In this document: in pieces, positions 51,365 to 64,000 of the stretch
Layout: each line of letters starts with the position of its first letter
How positions within the stretch are numbered: position 1 is the first letter of the stretch
Assembly: GCF_050947335.1 (NCBI RefSeq)
Contig: NC_134985.1
Coordinates: 20,451,190 to 20,515,189 of the forward strand
DNA: 64,000 nt
Direction: 5' to 3'
From: Megachile rotundata
Lineage: Eukaryota; Arthropoda; Insecta; Hymenoptera; Megachilidae
Notes under the pieces: model-generated
What the model saw: only the letters and a program-made list of their open reading frames with translations
Told to the model about the DNA's origin: nothing
Databases searched by the model: none
Program-made: the position numbers and the translations under genes

Positions 51365-54300
51365 AGAACTCTACTTTAGAGTTCGACTTTAACATTCTCA
51401 TTTTCGAATCCTTACCAGAATCAGGCTCTTCAAGTTGAACTAAATTTCATGGTTTTTATTTAAATATCCTCAAGTTTGACATCTTCAAATTCATCCCAGA
51501 ATAAATTAATTTATTTGTTTATTCGACATCATAAAATTCCATAGCTTTGAGCCTCGTGTCAAATACAGAAAAGCAATAGTGTTCATTAACGCGAATCTCC
51601 AGCGTGAAGAAGCGGAAGAGGGTGATTTGTATTCCGAGCAAAAAATTCAAGACATAAGACTACGAGGTAGAACCTTATCGTTTCTTGGCACTGTAAAAAC
51701 ATAATCAACAGGTGACGATACGAATCTGGTATTTAAACCGATTCGCAGCTCATTTCCGAGGAAAAGATCGAGTGGTGCTTCTTCGAGAATTACAGGGTGA
51801 TATAACGAGCTTGAAATAGTGTTTTCTTATTACAGAGGTTTTAATATTTCTCTGTTTAAAATGATTGAACGAGTTTTCGGATTATACGTAAAAAGATTAT
51901 ACGATAAACGCAGCCGCCATTTTCCAGTCTGTAAAATGGAGCACTGAAAGCGTGCTACCAAGAGGGATGTTGCTCCGAATAAAGTTATATAATGCTGGTT
52001 CGTTGTAACATCCTGTAATCTTGCATAATAAATCTCTATAATGTACTACATAAGCTCGTAAAAGGAAAATAGAGTAAAAGTTGAATTCAAAGAAGTTATT
52101 AATTTTTCAACTTCCTTTATGACTTTTATCCCGGGGTAAGACTTTATTATTTCACGTTCTATTGTATTGGTTTATCCTTGCTAAACATATTAATTTTTAC
52201 TTGTCAATTTACCTTAAATATCTTGAAGAGATATTTTAAGATTGAATTTTTTAAATGTAACATGTCTGAAATTTTTGTAATAAATGTAGAAGCGCATTCG
52301 AATCAGATTCGAACATTTAATGAAGCTGTATAAAATACGAGATGCACCATTTTTGTATTTGCAATTACAGGTTGGATGGATATGTTCTAAAATTTCCAAG
52401 TGTCGGATACGATTGGAGAACACTCCGGTATCGGAATTCGATGTAATTTTGTTCCATGAAACAGCCTTACAATTAACGGTGAGTATCCGATACCGAGTGC
52501 ACTGCATTTCGATCACGTGACTCATACACAACCGAGGGGAAGAGCCATTTTATTTGCTTACTCTGGGAAAAGTTGCGCGGTATAACGTGGAATTCGTTCA
52601 ACTTTTACAATTACTTTTACCGTGGCGCGTACGGATTAAAATAAATTTCGAATTCCCTCCGAAGCGCGAATTCGACGAAGCGCGAAAAATTTAATTAAAA
52701 TTTACTGTTGTACCAAGTAAAATTAAATGGATTAATTGAAGCCCAGTCTGTCCCGTACATCTTTGCCGGAGAACAAAAAAACATACGAAAATTTACTACA
52801 ATTTCTCGCGCTTCAGACGACTATTCTATCGGATTGCTCTCAGGAATTCAGCGTTTAACTCTCCGGGCGCGCTTCTAACTTTTTCAATTTTTTTCCAAAC
52901 GCATTCTCGAAATTTCGAATGCATTTCTAGACTCTCGAATTCAGTTTCCAATCGATTATCAAATCTCCAGACCCTTTAATCTTTAAATTTCCAAGCCCGA
53001 AATCGACAAACAACAGTTCGAAATCAGAGCATTGGAAAGCCATAAAATGTTTCGAGCACAGAGAGCTGCGAAAACGATAGGAACTCGGATAAATCCGCTG
53101 CATAGGTGATCTTTTTGTCAGAAAACGTCGTCGTTGTTGATTTAGTCAGAAAGTAAACGCGCAAACACCGTCACTCAGGTTGAAGGGTGATTTTTTTCGA
53201 AACACGAAAATAAACGTATCTCGAAAACTGGCCTGGCTGTCGTGTTTCGAAACGTAACACGACTTATCGGTTGTGATTTAGCAGCTAGTTGATTTAGTTC
53301 GGCAAATACACGCTACGTTCGTTAGTTGCGCATCTGCATCCCCCTAACCTCTCCCCGAAGCTGCTTCCACTACATCCCCGTTGCCTTCGAGCGTGCTGAT
53401 CGGTTCGCATCGCGTGACCAAAGTTGTCGATGCTGCACGCATACACTTTGCCAGTGAAAGCTTCAAATGGACGAGATTGACCCTCGATTGATTTCCACTC
53501 CGTTCAGACGATACTACATCAATAATGAACGCTTTCGCCTGGAAACCTTTCGAGGAATAACGCATCGAGGCTCCTTATTACGCCATTACTTCCACTCAAT
53601 TCGAGTATTCATTTACTACCGAGTACTTATCACTCAAATTATTGGTATTAATTGAGGGTAACCTTAGATGTGAACATTCTTACGTCTTCCATAATCCTCA
53701 ACTTTTACGTACTAAGTCCTCAGATTCTCAAATTTCCTAAGTTCCACAATTTTTCCTACAGAAAAAAATTCAGAAGTTTCGTAGAATCTTGCAGATATAA
53801 ATAAGGACACTGTGCTGTCTGCAAGTTCAGTACACTTCCAGAGCAGTGGTTCTATCGACTTATAAGGCAATTTGTGGGAGTACCGGTGATCGATGTCAGG
53901 AAGACACATCACCTGGCGCAAAGTATAATATTAATGGCATAGCCTCCGTCTGAAACGCACGGTTCCCTTCCACATAACGCGTCGCTCAAACAAAGGGAAA
54001 ACTACGAGGCGGTTTAACGAGCCGATTAATTCGTGTAACCGAATACGACAGTGTAACCGGCTGTTTAGAGCAGCGAGCATGCCCTCGCATAAAAACAACC
54101 GCATCCTGTGACGTCCTGAAAAGTTACAATCCTTACAAACCCAAGTGTTACGCTTTATGAAGCTTCATAGGTCATCGATGGAACAGTCATCGCTTCAAGA
54201 TCACCGGTGAACCTTGATTTCCCACGGAAGATGACTCAAAAACTCAGAATGCAGAATTCTAGGAAGAAACGGCGATAGGAGAAAAACACTGCGTCCCCGC

Positions 54301-54835
54301 TGGCAGATGTACGAGAAGACGGATTCCCATTAAAAACGACCGATATCGTTAAAAATAATGGCCTGGTAGGGAGGCATTTTGGCACGATGGACACCCGGAT
54401 ACCGTGGAATGGATTCGAGTTACCATGATATCTCTTAAACAAATTTTGCTCCCGGTGTTATCGTGCGGCGCACGGATCCAAGACCTCCGGGACACCTAAC
54501 TTTTTGTACCGGCTATAATATTGCCACTCTCGGTGGCAAGTCGCCATTCTCGCTTCCCGGCGTTCTGTAAAACTTATAGTACCTATCTTCTCTATAAGAA
54601 CTCAGCGCATGACAGATGCACTCTGTCAAATACCGAAACGACCACTTTCCTTACTGACTCTAAGTGCAAGGCTATTGTTAATACTCTGGGCTAAACGGGA
54701 TCGTCCTCTTGTGTCAGATTTGGGATTTAGCGTGGGATTGGAAGAGTTATAAATGCTCTGTGTATTTGCTCTATAAATCTGTCATGCAAGATGGAGAACA
54801 CGGAAAGAGCTGTGCACTGACCTCATTTTAACTAC
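51365..54835. other. Intergenic, nothing recognised
   Basis: 3.5 kb without a supportable gene. Frames here are under 106 codons, often paired on opposite strands over the same bases. Confidence 0.45.
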
Positions 54836-55600
54836 ATTTTCAAAATGCATTTACAAAATTCATTCATAAAAATTCATTTAAAAAATTGATTTGCAAAATT
54901 GATTTACAAAATTGATTTTAAAAAATCATTTATAAAATTGATTCACAAAATTGATCTATAAAATTGATTTTAAAAAGCCATTTATAAAATTGATTCACAA
55001 AATTGATCTATAAAATTGATTTACAAAATTGATTTACAAAATTAATTTACAAAATTCATTTAGATAATTCATTTACAAAATTCATTTAAACAACTCATTT
55101 ACAAAATTGATTTACAAAATTAATTTACAAAATTCATTTAGATAACTCATTTACAAAATTCATTTAAATAACTCGTTTACAAAATTAATTTACAAAATTC
55201 ATTGAGAGAATTCATTTTCAAAATTCATTTAAACAACTCATTTACAAAATTCATTTAGATAACTCATTTACAAAATTCATTTAAATAACTCATTTACAAA
55301 ATTAATTTACAAAATTCATTTAAACAACTCATTTACAAAATTGATTTACAAAATTAATTTACAAAATTCATTTAGATAACTCATTTACAAAATTCATTTA
55401 GATAACTCATTTACAAAATTAATTTACAAAATTCATTGAGACAATTCATTTTCAAAATTCATTTAAACAACTCATTTACAAAATTGATTTACAAAATTAA
55501 TTTGCAAAATTCATTTTCAAAATTCCTTTTCAAAATTCATTTTCAAAATTCATTTACAAAATTGATTTACAAAATTGATTTACAAAATTCACTTACAAAA
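54836..55600. repeat. 13-bp A+T minisatellite array G
   Basis: Around 58 units of 13 bp: TTTACAAAATTGA, TTTACAAAATTCA, TTTACAAAATTAA, TTTAGATAACTCA, TTTAAATAACTCA. Mixed blocks recur (for example units with GATAACTCA near 55067, 55140, 55257 and 55372), pointing to multi-unit duplication. Confidence 0.93.
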
Positions 55601-58125
55601 TGATCAAGACTTGATCAAGACATGAAAAGATCAAGAAAGATGCTCAATAAAATGTAACGCAGCAGTGTGAAAAAAAAAGTTGTACATATTTAACCAATCT
55701 ATTTATCTGCCTTATTTATAAGATCTACGAAAAATGTGATGCGGAGTAAAATTGTACATAGAAGCGCAAAGCGCCTGGCCGTATATAATTCGTACAAATA
55801 GACATCGAAGTTGAGGGCAGAGACATACAACCAAAATTAGTCCCTCGTCACAGTAAGAAACTAGTCCACGGTAGCCTAATGTGTAGCAGCGCTCCAAGTT
55901 ACGTAAGGGAGTCCTTCACGAAGCTACCTGTACTTAACACTCTCGCATCCAAGTGCCCTATCATTAATCCAAGTAGCGGTAAGTGCATTCCGTCTAGATA
56001 TGATAGACTATTTCCTAGCCCGAGGTAGGATGTCTCCGAGTCCCTTATCACGACTCCAAAGGTAAGTTCGTGTTGCAGCTCTGCTAACATCCTGGTAATG
56101 TTACTCGCAATTATCCAGATAATTGCGCCTATAGCCGACGCTTTTTATCCGGGAACATTCGACAAACGCGGCTCGCTTCGGAAGCACATAACAGCGCGTG
56201 CTGTGCTCGACCAAGCAGCTGTTTGTCCTAGGACGAGTCACGCGAGGAATTCGACTTCGCAACGCACGCTCGATGCACTGGCGGGATTAGCAACGTTCAC
56301 TTTCACGTGCAATTATCCACCTTTACGAGCTTGTCTCCTGGGAAGCATTATCGCGCGAGGGAACGAGTCCTGCGTTCTTTGTCCCTCTCGCGAGACCTCT
56401 TCTTCGCTCCCTGTTCCTCTCGCGGAGGGACGCGCAGACGAAGCGTGTTCGCGAGACGAGGACAGAGAAATTTTTCGATTCCACTTTGTTAGTCGTAACA
56501 GGTTGTATCCTCGCGAGATCGAACCGTTTACAAGCTCGATCGTTGCTTTGTACTTGTGCAACGCGACCGCCTTGGGAATTTTATTCCTCGATGCAGAACC
56601 GCCGGATGCATCGACGCGTTCCGAACGAATGTTTTTCACGGCATAATGCCGAGTTTCCGCTCAAGCTGCTTCGGGGGATGATTGCTACCTTTTCAACGGT
56701 CGCGTGCAGCTAGGCTTCTCGTAGTTCAGGGGTTAGGCACCTCTCGGGCTTCAGAAAATCATTTTTTCCTCGTCTTAAATAATTACTTGCTAATAACGCT
56801 GCTTTCAGAGACCAGAGTGTATTAATAACTTTATAGCAAGCTTCAAAAACTTACAGAATATTTTATAGAATATAAAGCTAGCAAAAGAATATAGAATGAT
56901 TGAACGATTAAATTTATGCGTTCAATAATTACCTTGCTCTATAGCGCATTTTGTACTCAAAGGTACCCGTAATTCGCGTGAGAATTTATCCTCGTTGCGA
57001 GTTTAGCGGCGCAAAGAAAGTAACAGGTAACAGAAAGAAAGATAGCTAGAGGGGTTCGACCTAATTATCCTAGGTAAGATAATAGACTGACTTCCATTAG
57101 GAAAATTTTGTCCGGTAGCATCTGGAAGGAAAAATTTTTATCATGCTCCCGGGATAATCTTCCACGGGCAGGAAAGTCCTAGTATGCATTGCAAATACGC
57201 TGGACGAAGATGATGGGGTAGTTAAAAAGGAGGGAAAAAAATGGCTGTTAAACTACTCGCAGCGAGAGGAACGTTAACCGTTGAAACGCGAGAGGCAACA
57301 ACGACAAAGACGGAAATAAGAGCGAATAAAGTAATGGTGAAAACGAAGGTGGTTAGAGAGCATCGATAAGCGAGACGTACCGGGGAAAAACGAAATTGCC
57401 AATTAGCGAGGTTCCACGTGTGTCCCGTGGAACGACCAATTTGTTGTTTCGAGGGAATTTCAATCTGAAACGCGATACTCCGATATTATAGTCGAAGACG
57501 AAATTCATAACCAGTTTACCAGCCACGGATGGTCGTTCAAAAATTTTACGACCACGTACCTTCTTTCTCTTTATTGTCGCTTTAAAACACACTATATTTA
57601 TCAGCTGCCCGGAGGATGCTTCATTAGCCTCTTGTGTACATCTGTCGACCGACGGGAAGTTTTTTAATCTTTGATTCAAAGAGCATAGTTTCCTGGTTAA
57701 TGAGTCGCGTTTGGTGTTTTCTATATTTTGTTTCCCCCCTTTTTTCGACGTGAAGAGAGGAACTTGCGCGAACTTTTAAGCAGATGGTAATCTATGAAAG
57801 AAAACTGTAGCGAAATAAAGGGAACGCGGAAGAAGTTCCGTAGCCCAATTGCCGCTGCAACTTTTTTGCCCGGTCTTCGTGCCTGCAGCGCCGTACCTTT
57901 TCTTTTATCGTAAAGCGTAATTAACCGTTGCAGTTTTATCGTGACAAGTATGTTTTGAATTCCCTGTTAATTCTGATTACGTAATGTCCGAGAGCCAGTC
58001 ATTTCTCCCGTTTCGTTGCTGAAAGTTAACGTTTCTCTTCGTTAACGGTAAGTAACGCAACATTTCTATCGTTTTTCTTGATACTTCTCCGAACTTACAC
58101 AAAATCTTATGGCAATTTTTTAGCA
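55601..58125. other. Intergenic with a G+C-richer island at 55.7-56.7 kb
   Basis: The island contains a 182-codon plus-strand frame (56098-56646) and two short minus-strand frames (55712-56090). None has a recognisable domain. A good donor-like CCAAAG/GTAAGT at about 56056-56061 could belong to an unannotated non-coding exon. Confidence 0.4.
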
Positions 58126-59115
58126 TAATCTAGAGTTTAGGTTTTCTTCAAGACATAACGTTTTACAATTTTTAAAAGTTCAAACTTCAAATTTCTAAGT
58201 TCAGACGAAGAGAAATTTTTATAGTAAATATGAAAATTCGAGTGGCTAAAAATTCCAACGTGAATCGGATTAGTTCGAATGAAAATATAAAATTACGTTT
58301 GACGTCCAGCATTGATCTCTAATTTTTTTTTAACGATATAGAGTTTAGGTTTACTTCAGAAGAATGTAACTAAGTTTTCCAATTTTTAAAAGTTCTAATT
58401 TCTAAGTTCAGAGAACGAGAAATTTTTATAATAAATATAAAAATCAGACTAAAAATTCAAACGTGAATCGAAGGATTAGTTCGAATGAAGATATAAAATT
58501 AAGTTTGACATCCAACGTTGATCTCTAATTTTTTTAAACGATATAGAGTTTAGGTTTTCTTCAGAAGAATATAACTAAGTTTTCCAATTTTTAAAAGTTC
58601 AGAGAATGAGACATTTTCATAGTAAATATAAAAGTCAGACTAAAAATTCAAACGTGAATCGAAGGATTAGTTCAAATAAAAATATAAAATTACGTTTGAC
58701 GTCCAACATTGATCTCTAATTTCTTTTTAACGCTATAGAGTTTAGGTTTACTTCAGAAGAATATAATTAAGTTTTCCAATTTTTAAAAGTTCAGAGAATG
58801 AGACATTTTCATAGTAAATATAAAAATCAGACTAAAAATTCGAACGTGAATCGAAGGATTAGTTCGAATAAAAATATAAAATTACGTTTGACGTCCAACA
58901 TTGATCTCTAATTTCTTTTTAACGACATAGAGTTTAGGTTTTCTTCAAAAGAATATAACTAAGTTTTCCAACTTTCAAAAGTTCAAATTTCTAAGTTCAG
59001 AGAACGATAAATTTTTATAATAAATATAAAAATCCGAGGGACAAAAAACTTCAACGCGAATCGAAGGATTAGTACGAATAAAAATATAAAATTACTGGGA
59101 GAATTCGTTTGACGT
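58126..59115. repeat. About 192-207-bp tandem repeat, five copies
   Basis: GAGTTTAGGTTT recurs near 58134, 58341, 58546, 58738 and 58930 (spacing 192-207 bp). Each time it is followed by TAAGTTTTCCAATTTTTAAA, GTGAATCGAAGGATTAGT and GTTTGACGTCCAACATTGAT. A+T-rich and non-coding. Confidence 0.9.
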
Positions 59116-62100
59116 CCACCGTTGATCTCTAATTTTCCTTGACCGATGAATATTGGCTCGGGAGAGCCAGAGAGGGAACTCGACGGTGAATTGAACGCGC
59201 ACGGTCGATAACGTAGATTTGTCTTCGAATTATCGCATAAATTTCCTTGGCGGATCCGGGGATACGAGTGAAATGAAAAATTGATTGAAAACGTTGCGGG
59301 AAAACTTCACAAGGCAAACAAAGTTCACGGATCTGTTATGATTACCTTTGAAAAATAAATTTCAATATTTTTGCGGTCCATGCATTTTTTCCGCGCTTGC
59401 GGTGCTGTTTGCACCGAGTTTTGTTATTTTTATTACTCCCGTACGATCGATACGTTCAAAATATTTTTTACCCGCGAATGCTGCCCTCCGTCGTGATTTC
59501 CCACGATCCTGCCCGCCGAATTTTTTACATTGTTCCCGGAGTTTTTCTGCTGTTCGACGTTATACGTTCATAAAATTGATTGAAAATGTTCGGGAAAGTT
59601 GTACTATTCGTGCTTTTTTTTTAACGCTACTTGCGGTCAAGCCGGAAAAAGACTTCAATTGACTAGACGGTCTTTCAAATGGCACGTTCAAATTGTCCCT
59701 AGGAAATTGAAATCCTATGTTCGCTGCTTCCATTCGAAAGTTGAAAACATTTATCGCGATATGATTGGTTGTTGCATATCCAATGGACGATTTTTAAACG
59801 CGAAAAGTGACATGAAGGCATCGTAACCACTTGCTGCATATTATAGACTTAAAGATTGTACAAATATTTCGTTAATATCCTCGAGACAAAATGTAATTCG
59901 ATTTTTACACGTAAAAGGTCTGACAAGAGGACAAAAGTTTCGAGGAAATTCTGACTGCTAATTCGAAGCTTAAGGTTTAATTAAAATGTCTACACAGACG
60001 TTTTACCGATGTCCGTAATATAAAATGATTCTCTGTTGAAGCCGATAATGAACAGAACGAAGTAGGTTTTATAGATAGTGTACGAAAAAAATGATATATC
60101 GCAGATTATACGGACAAAGAAGTCCATATTATTTCGTAATGTACGAAAATTCGATATTTGCTAATGGACAATGATAAGCTAAAATCTGATTAAAACATTG
60201 TTTGCTTTAACAAAGAGCCATTTTATATTACGAATATTGATAAAACGTAATCATTTCCAGTTACCTTTAAGCTCCGAATAACTTTTTCGAAATAGTTCGA
60301 TTAAAAGTGTAATTATAAAATAACTAAAAGATCCATACTATCTTTAGCGCTGTACTTAACAAGTAGGAGCAAAAGGCGAGCAAGAAATTCCAGGGAAAAC
60401 TGCAGAATGGAAAAAAGTATGCAACGAACTATTATCAGAATTAGGTTAGAAATGGCGGGAACGCGATCGATGACGATATATCGAACGGGTGGTTAAATGG
60501 CCGCAGAATTATCTATATCGACTATTAATTAGAAAAGACGGATTAGAGGCAGGCTTTGAACTATCGAACTGTGAAAAGCGTATTCTAACAAAATTGCACG
60601 CGGTCGAGCGGCGAAATTGTATCAGGCGGCGATCGACACAAATGAAAAAAAAAGCGAACTAAAATAAAAAGACTACATCGAGGTGGCTATAAAACGATTG
60701 GAGATTGCAACGTCGACGAGATCACTCGACAGATCGAATTGTTAAATCAACTTCGAAATGACCGGTCTCTCTTAACGATACCGATTATCGATATAACAAA
60801 AGCTTTCGAGGCTACTGTTTATTAATGTCTGGGAATTTTGGTGTACATAATTGACTCGCTTTACACTTCATTCCTATCCGGCGTACAAATTAAACCGTGT
60901 ATCGATCACCCGAACCGCAAATGTATCAATTGTTTTCGCTCGTGTAAATATATTAGGTATGCAAATTAATACGACTGAATTTTTTTTTTATTCGCTCCAT
61001 TTGGAGCCTTTTAATGGGTCGATCGGGGTTAAATAATGGTACTCGTAATTTTTGTTTTCGACGTGAACGGGGTGTGTTTTCCGGAAAGTTTGTACAAAAT
61101 TTACACGGTACTCTGAAAGCATGTACTAAAAGTAATACGAAGTTAATTTGCAGGATTCGATGTAATAGGATTTGGTGTCAGAACTCGTAGCTTACGAATA
61201 CGTAGAATTTAAATAATTATTATTTGCATATGTAAAGTAGTTCGTGTAACTAGGATGCGAATTGGACAGATATAGAATTTGGATGCGTAGGATTGAAACG
61301 GACCTATGTAAGGTTCGCGTGTTCGTCGGATGTATGTAAGTAGAATATCGGATGCATACAGATGTAGCCGATAAAATTCTGTTTGATCGTTTTCGAGTTA
61401 TAAATCCATTTGCATGGCGGATCTTGTAGAATCTGCAATGCGTATATCGGATCGCCGTCTAAGTAGCTATATCATCCACGACCCCGGGTCGGATCGCAAG
61501 CACGCAAAGTATTTTTCCAAGCAATTAAAAGACAGTTAAATCTGACTGCAGCGATTAGGTCGTTGAGAACAGATGGTAATATCGAAAGTATGCTGATAAT
61601 TTGGTTTTTTGCGTCGACTGATGCGGCAGACCAGGTGGAGATAATTAATTACACCTGGATATAATTAACTGCGCCACTGCAACCGTGCTCTAATGAATTC
61701 ACGGTACATTTACTTTCGCAACGAATTATTTCCCTTCGGAAGGTGGCGAGGGTGGACCGCGGAGGGGGATGAGAAGAGGTGAAACTCCATAGCAGAAGGC
61801 GTCGCTTCTTTTGAAAAACAAAGGCGCTGTAGCGAATGGGCGATGCACAATAGCACGAAGCTCGTCCGAGTAATAAAATTAAACTCGCTTCAATTTATAT
61901 TCTCCTTTGTATATAAACTTTCGTGGAATGATTTTAAATCGCCGCAAGAATCATCGTAATCGCGCCTCGCAGAAAACAAAGCATCCTCCCTTGCTCTTTT
62001 TTTCCTTCCTTGCCGACAGTTCCTGTTCTTTTTCCCCTTCGCTTCTGTAAATCGTTTCGCTGGAAACAAAGGTTACAAAACGTTCTCTTCCGCGGAGCGT

Positions 62101-63125
62101 TTCGGTGAAAGTAAATCGAGCACGGAAAAAAGAAAAAACAAAGAAAGAAGGAAGTTTAAACGAAAACTTTAACTCTAACCGTTAACTCGTTGAATATAAT
62201 TTAACGGTTGAACACGGCGGAACAATCGTTGGCGGGAAAATAACTGCAGGAATTATCTTTATTTACAAGATCACTGGCCGCAATTTATTACCTCTTTTTC
62301 GGAACGTTCTCAACCTGCGATACTTCACTCGAGCTTTCAGACCCTTTATCAAGTTATATATCTATAAACAACCGTCGGAAACGTATATTGATCTTGAGGG
62401 GATTTCAACTTTTCCTGCAGTAATTCGAGTACCTCTACTCCGGCAGCCACAGATATCGCGAACAAATCGAAAAATTCAACCGGAGTGCTTTCAAAATCCA
62501 GAATCCAAACATCGAATGTTAAACGTCTTCAGGAATAATGATGAAGAGCTCGAGACGTGGGTGGACTTATTTTCATTGTAGATCAATGAAAAGGAACTTT
62601 TATCAAAATGGATGACCCACCGATCTCCTTGCCCCAGTTCTTATGACAATAAATTCGCTCCAGCAAAGGTTAATGGAGTACATAGTTAAGAAGATCCCGC
62701 GAGAAAATTGGAATTCCATGTGTCCCTCTGGTGACGAGTCCCGCGATGAGTCACCGTGTTTGTATTCCTCCCATGCGATTCTTACATAAATTAACGTTAT
62801 TTATCCGTTTGCGACGAGCCGAGAATACTTGCTTTCAAAGTATTTTCCCCGGTATGATTTCACGAAAGCTGTCGACGCATAAACGAACTCTCTTCAGGTA
62901 TTCGATTGGCATTGTTCGTACCGGCGAACATGAACGACTATGTGCAAACGTTTGTTCTCGCTTGCTTATCCAACGAAGACACGCACCATCGTCGACGAAT
63001 CGATACCAAACGATCCGGGCAAATATCTCGTCACGCCTTCGTCGGGTATAAATCCGTGTCGCCGCTAAGAGCTACAATTCGACCCAAAATTCTCTATTTT
63101 CTTTCTGTATGGTATAAATTCTTCG
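59116..63125. other. Intergenic, nothing recognised
   Basis: 4 kb without a supportable gene. 61250-61380 contains weak, decayed words of the array E family (GAATTTGGATGCGTAGGATT). Confidence 0.45.
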
Positions 63126-63820
63126 ATTTCTGAATTCGGAGATTGAGAATTTGGGGGTGTAGATTTTGGGAGTTTGAAATTTGGTAATTTATCGAATTGG
63201 GGGGTTGAGAATTTGGGGGTTTTGGTATTCGGAGAGTTTGAGAATTTGGACGCGTCGAATTTGGGGGTGTAGGAATGTGGGAGTTTAGAAATTTGGTAAT
63301 CTTGCAAATTGGAGATTTGAGAATTTGGGGATATGGGAATTCGGGGGCGTAGAAATTTGGGGATGTGGGAATTCGGGGGCGTGGAAATTTGGGAATGTGA
63401 GAATTCGGGGGCGTAGAAATTAGGGGATGTGGGAATTCGGGGGGCGTAGAAATTTGGGAATGTGGGAAATCGGGGGCGTAGAAATTTGGGGATGTGGGAA
63501 TTCGGGGGTGTGGGAATTCGGGGGGCGTAGAAATTTGGGAATGTGGGAAATCGGGGGCGTAGAAATTTGGGGATGTGGGAATTCGGGGGTGTGGGAATTC
63601 GGAGGCGTGGGAATTCGGGGATGTGGGAATTCGGGGGGCGTAGAAATTTGAGGATTTGGGAATTCGGGGGCGTAGAAATTTGAGGATTTGGGAATTCGGG
63701 GGCGTAGAAATTTGGGAATGTGGGAATTCGGGAGCTTAGAAATTTGGGGATGTGGGAATTCGGGGATGTGGGAATTCGGGGGCGTGAGAATTCGGGCGTA
63801 TAGAAATTTGGGAATGTGGG
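63126..63820. repeat. Minisatellite array H (16-bp units, 32-bp dimers)
   Basis: Alternating GGGGCGTAGAAATTTG and GGGATGTGGGAATTCG units, i.e. 32-bp dimers (the GCGTAGAAATTTGGG block repeats at 63445 and 63477). The left 200 bp is degenerate. The long minus-strand frames (156 and 272 codons, rich in PNSHIPKF-like words) are stop-free repeat artefacts. Confidence 0.94.
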
Positions 63821-64000
63821 CACATGGCCGTCCAACGACGACCACCATGGCGTCAAGGCCCGACGCTGTGACGTCCAAACCATAAAACAACCCCGAGGCC
63901 CAAGAGCATTCGAAGACGCGACTTCACCCTATTATATGTCACCTTATTATAATATACATATATTTTTTTGCAAAACGAACTTACAGTAACATGTATCTCA

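Noticed and set aside
55712..56646. Frames of 61, 63 and 182 codons in a G+C-richer island
   Set aside because: The 182-codon frame is long for this A+T-rich region, but it shows no domain, biased codon pattern or splice context. I cannot support it as a gene. Homology search and RNA-seq would decide.
1..64000. Telomeric TTAGG arrays, rRNA genes, viral insertions or a new defence-type gene cluster
   Set aside because: None was seen on either strand. The unusual content of the window is repetitive and regulatory-looking rather than a novel multi-gene system.

Overview
The window looks like nuclear DNA from an insect. The intergenic DNA is A+T-rich, the genes are spliced, several introns are only about 70-80 bp, and the recognisable proteins have insect or animal orthologues (Miple, ASF1, TRMT13, a PRRT3/4-like protein). 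The many simple minisatellite arrays would fit an aculeate hymenopteran, but that placement is inference. There is no bacterial-style operon, CRISPR array or phage content.

Layout. 1-13.8 kb is gene-poor and dominated by tandem arrays: three GAATT/ACGCGT minisatellites, a 16-bp GAATTCGGGCG array, a 110-bp array and a tRNA-like fragment. 13.8-19.5 kb is a four-exon Miple (midkine/pleiotrophin) gene on the + strand; its first intron carries another minisatellite and an inverted copy of it. 19.5-25.6 kb holds a non-autonomous hAT element with an exact 8-bp target duplication, a ~124-bp tandem array in which every unit keeps TGACGTCA, a 27-bp-arm hairpin and two exact inverted copies of a CTCF-like 12-mer. 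25.6-38.5 kb is the gene-rich core, all on the - strand: a 59-aa membrane microprotein, a 129-aa single-pass membrane protein, TRMT13 (tRNA 2'-O-methyltransferase), a cysteine-rich single-pass receptor-like protein (possibly Grindelwald/TNF-receptor-like) and the histone chaperone ASF1. 43.1-46.8 kb (- strand) is a PRRT3/PRRT4-like seven-pass membrane protein whose last exon joins in frame to a His/Gln-rich tail. 49.3-64 kb is again gene-poor: a large 31-bp-period array with a piggyBac-like TTAA-flanked MITE at its edge, a 13-bp array, a ~200-bp array, and a 16-bp array at the right end.

The genes have unrelated jobs (growth factor, tRNA modification, receptor signalling, chromatin assembly, membrane protein), so no shared pathway is implied. 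The most unusual property is that at least six separate arrays use different sequences but the same 15.5-16 bp step around a GAATT/AAATT core. Several of them are built into 156-188 bp higher-order repeats.

Gene models were assembled by hand from open frames, splice-site consensus and matching intron phases. 5' UTR exons and poly(A) sites were not resolved.
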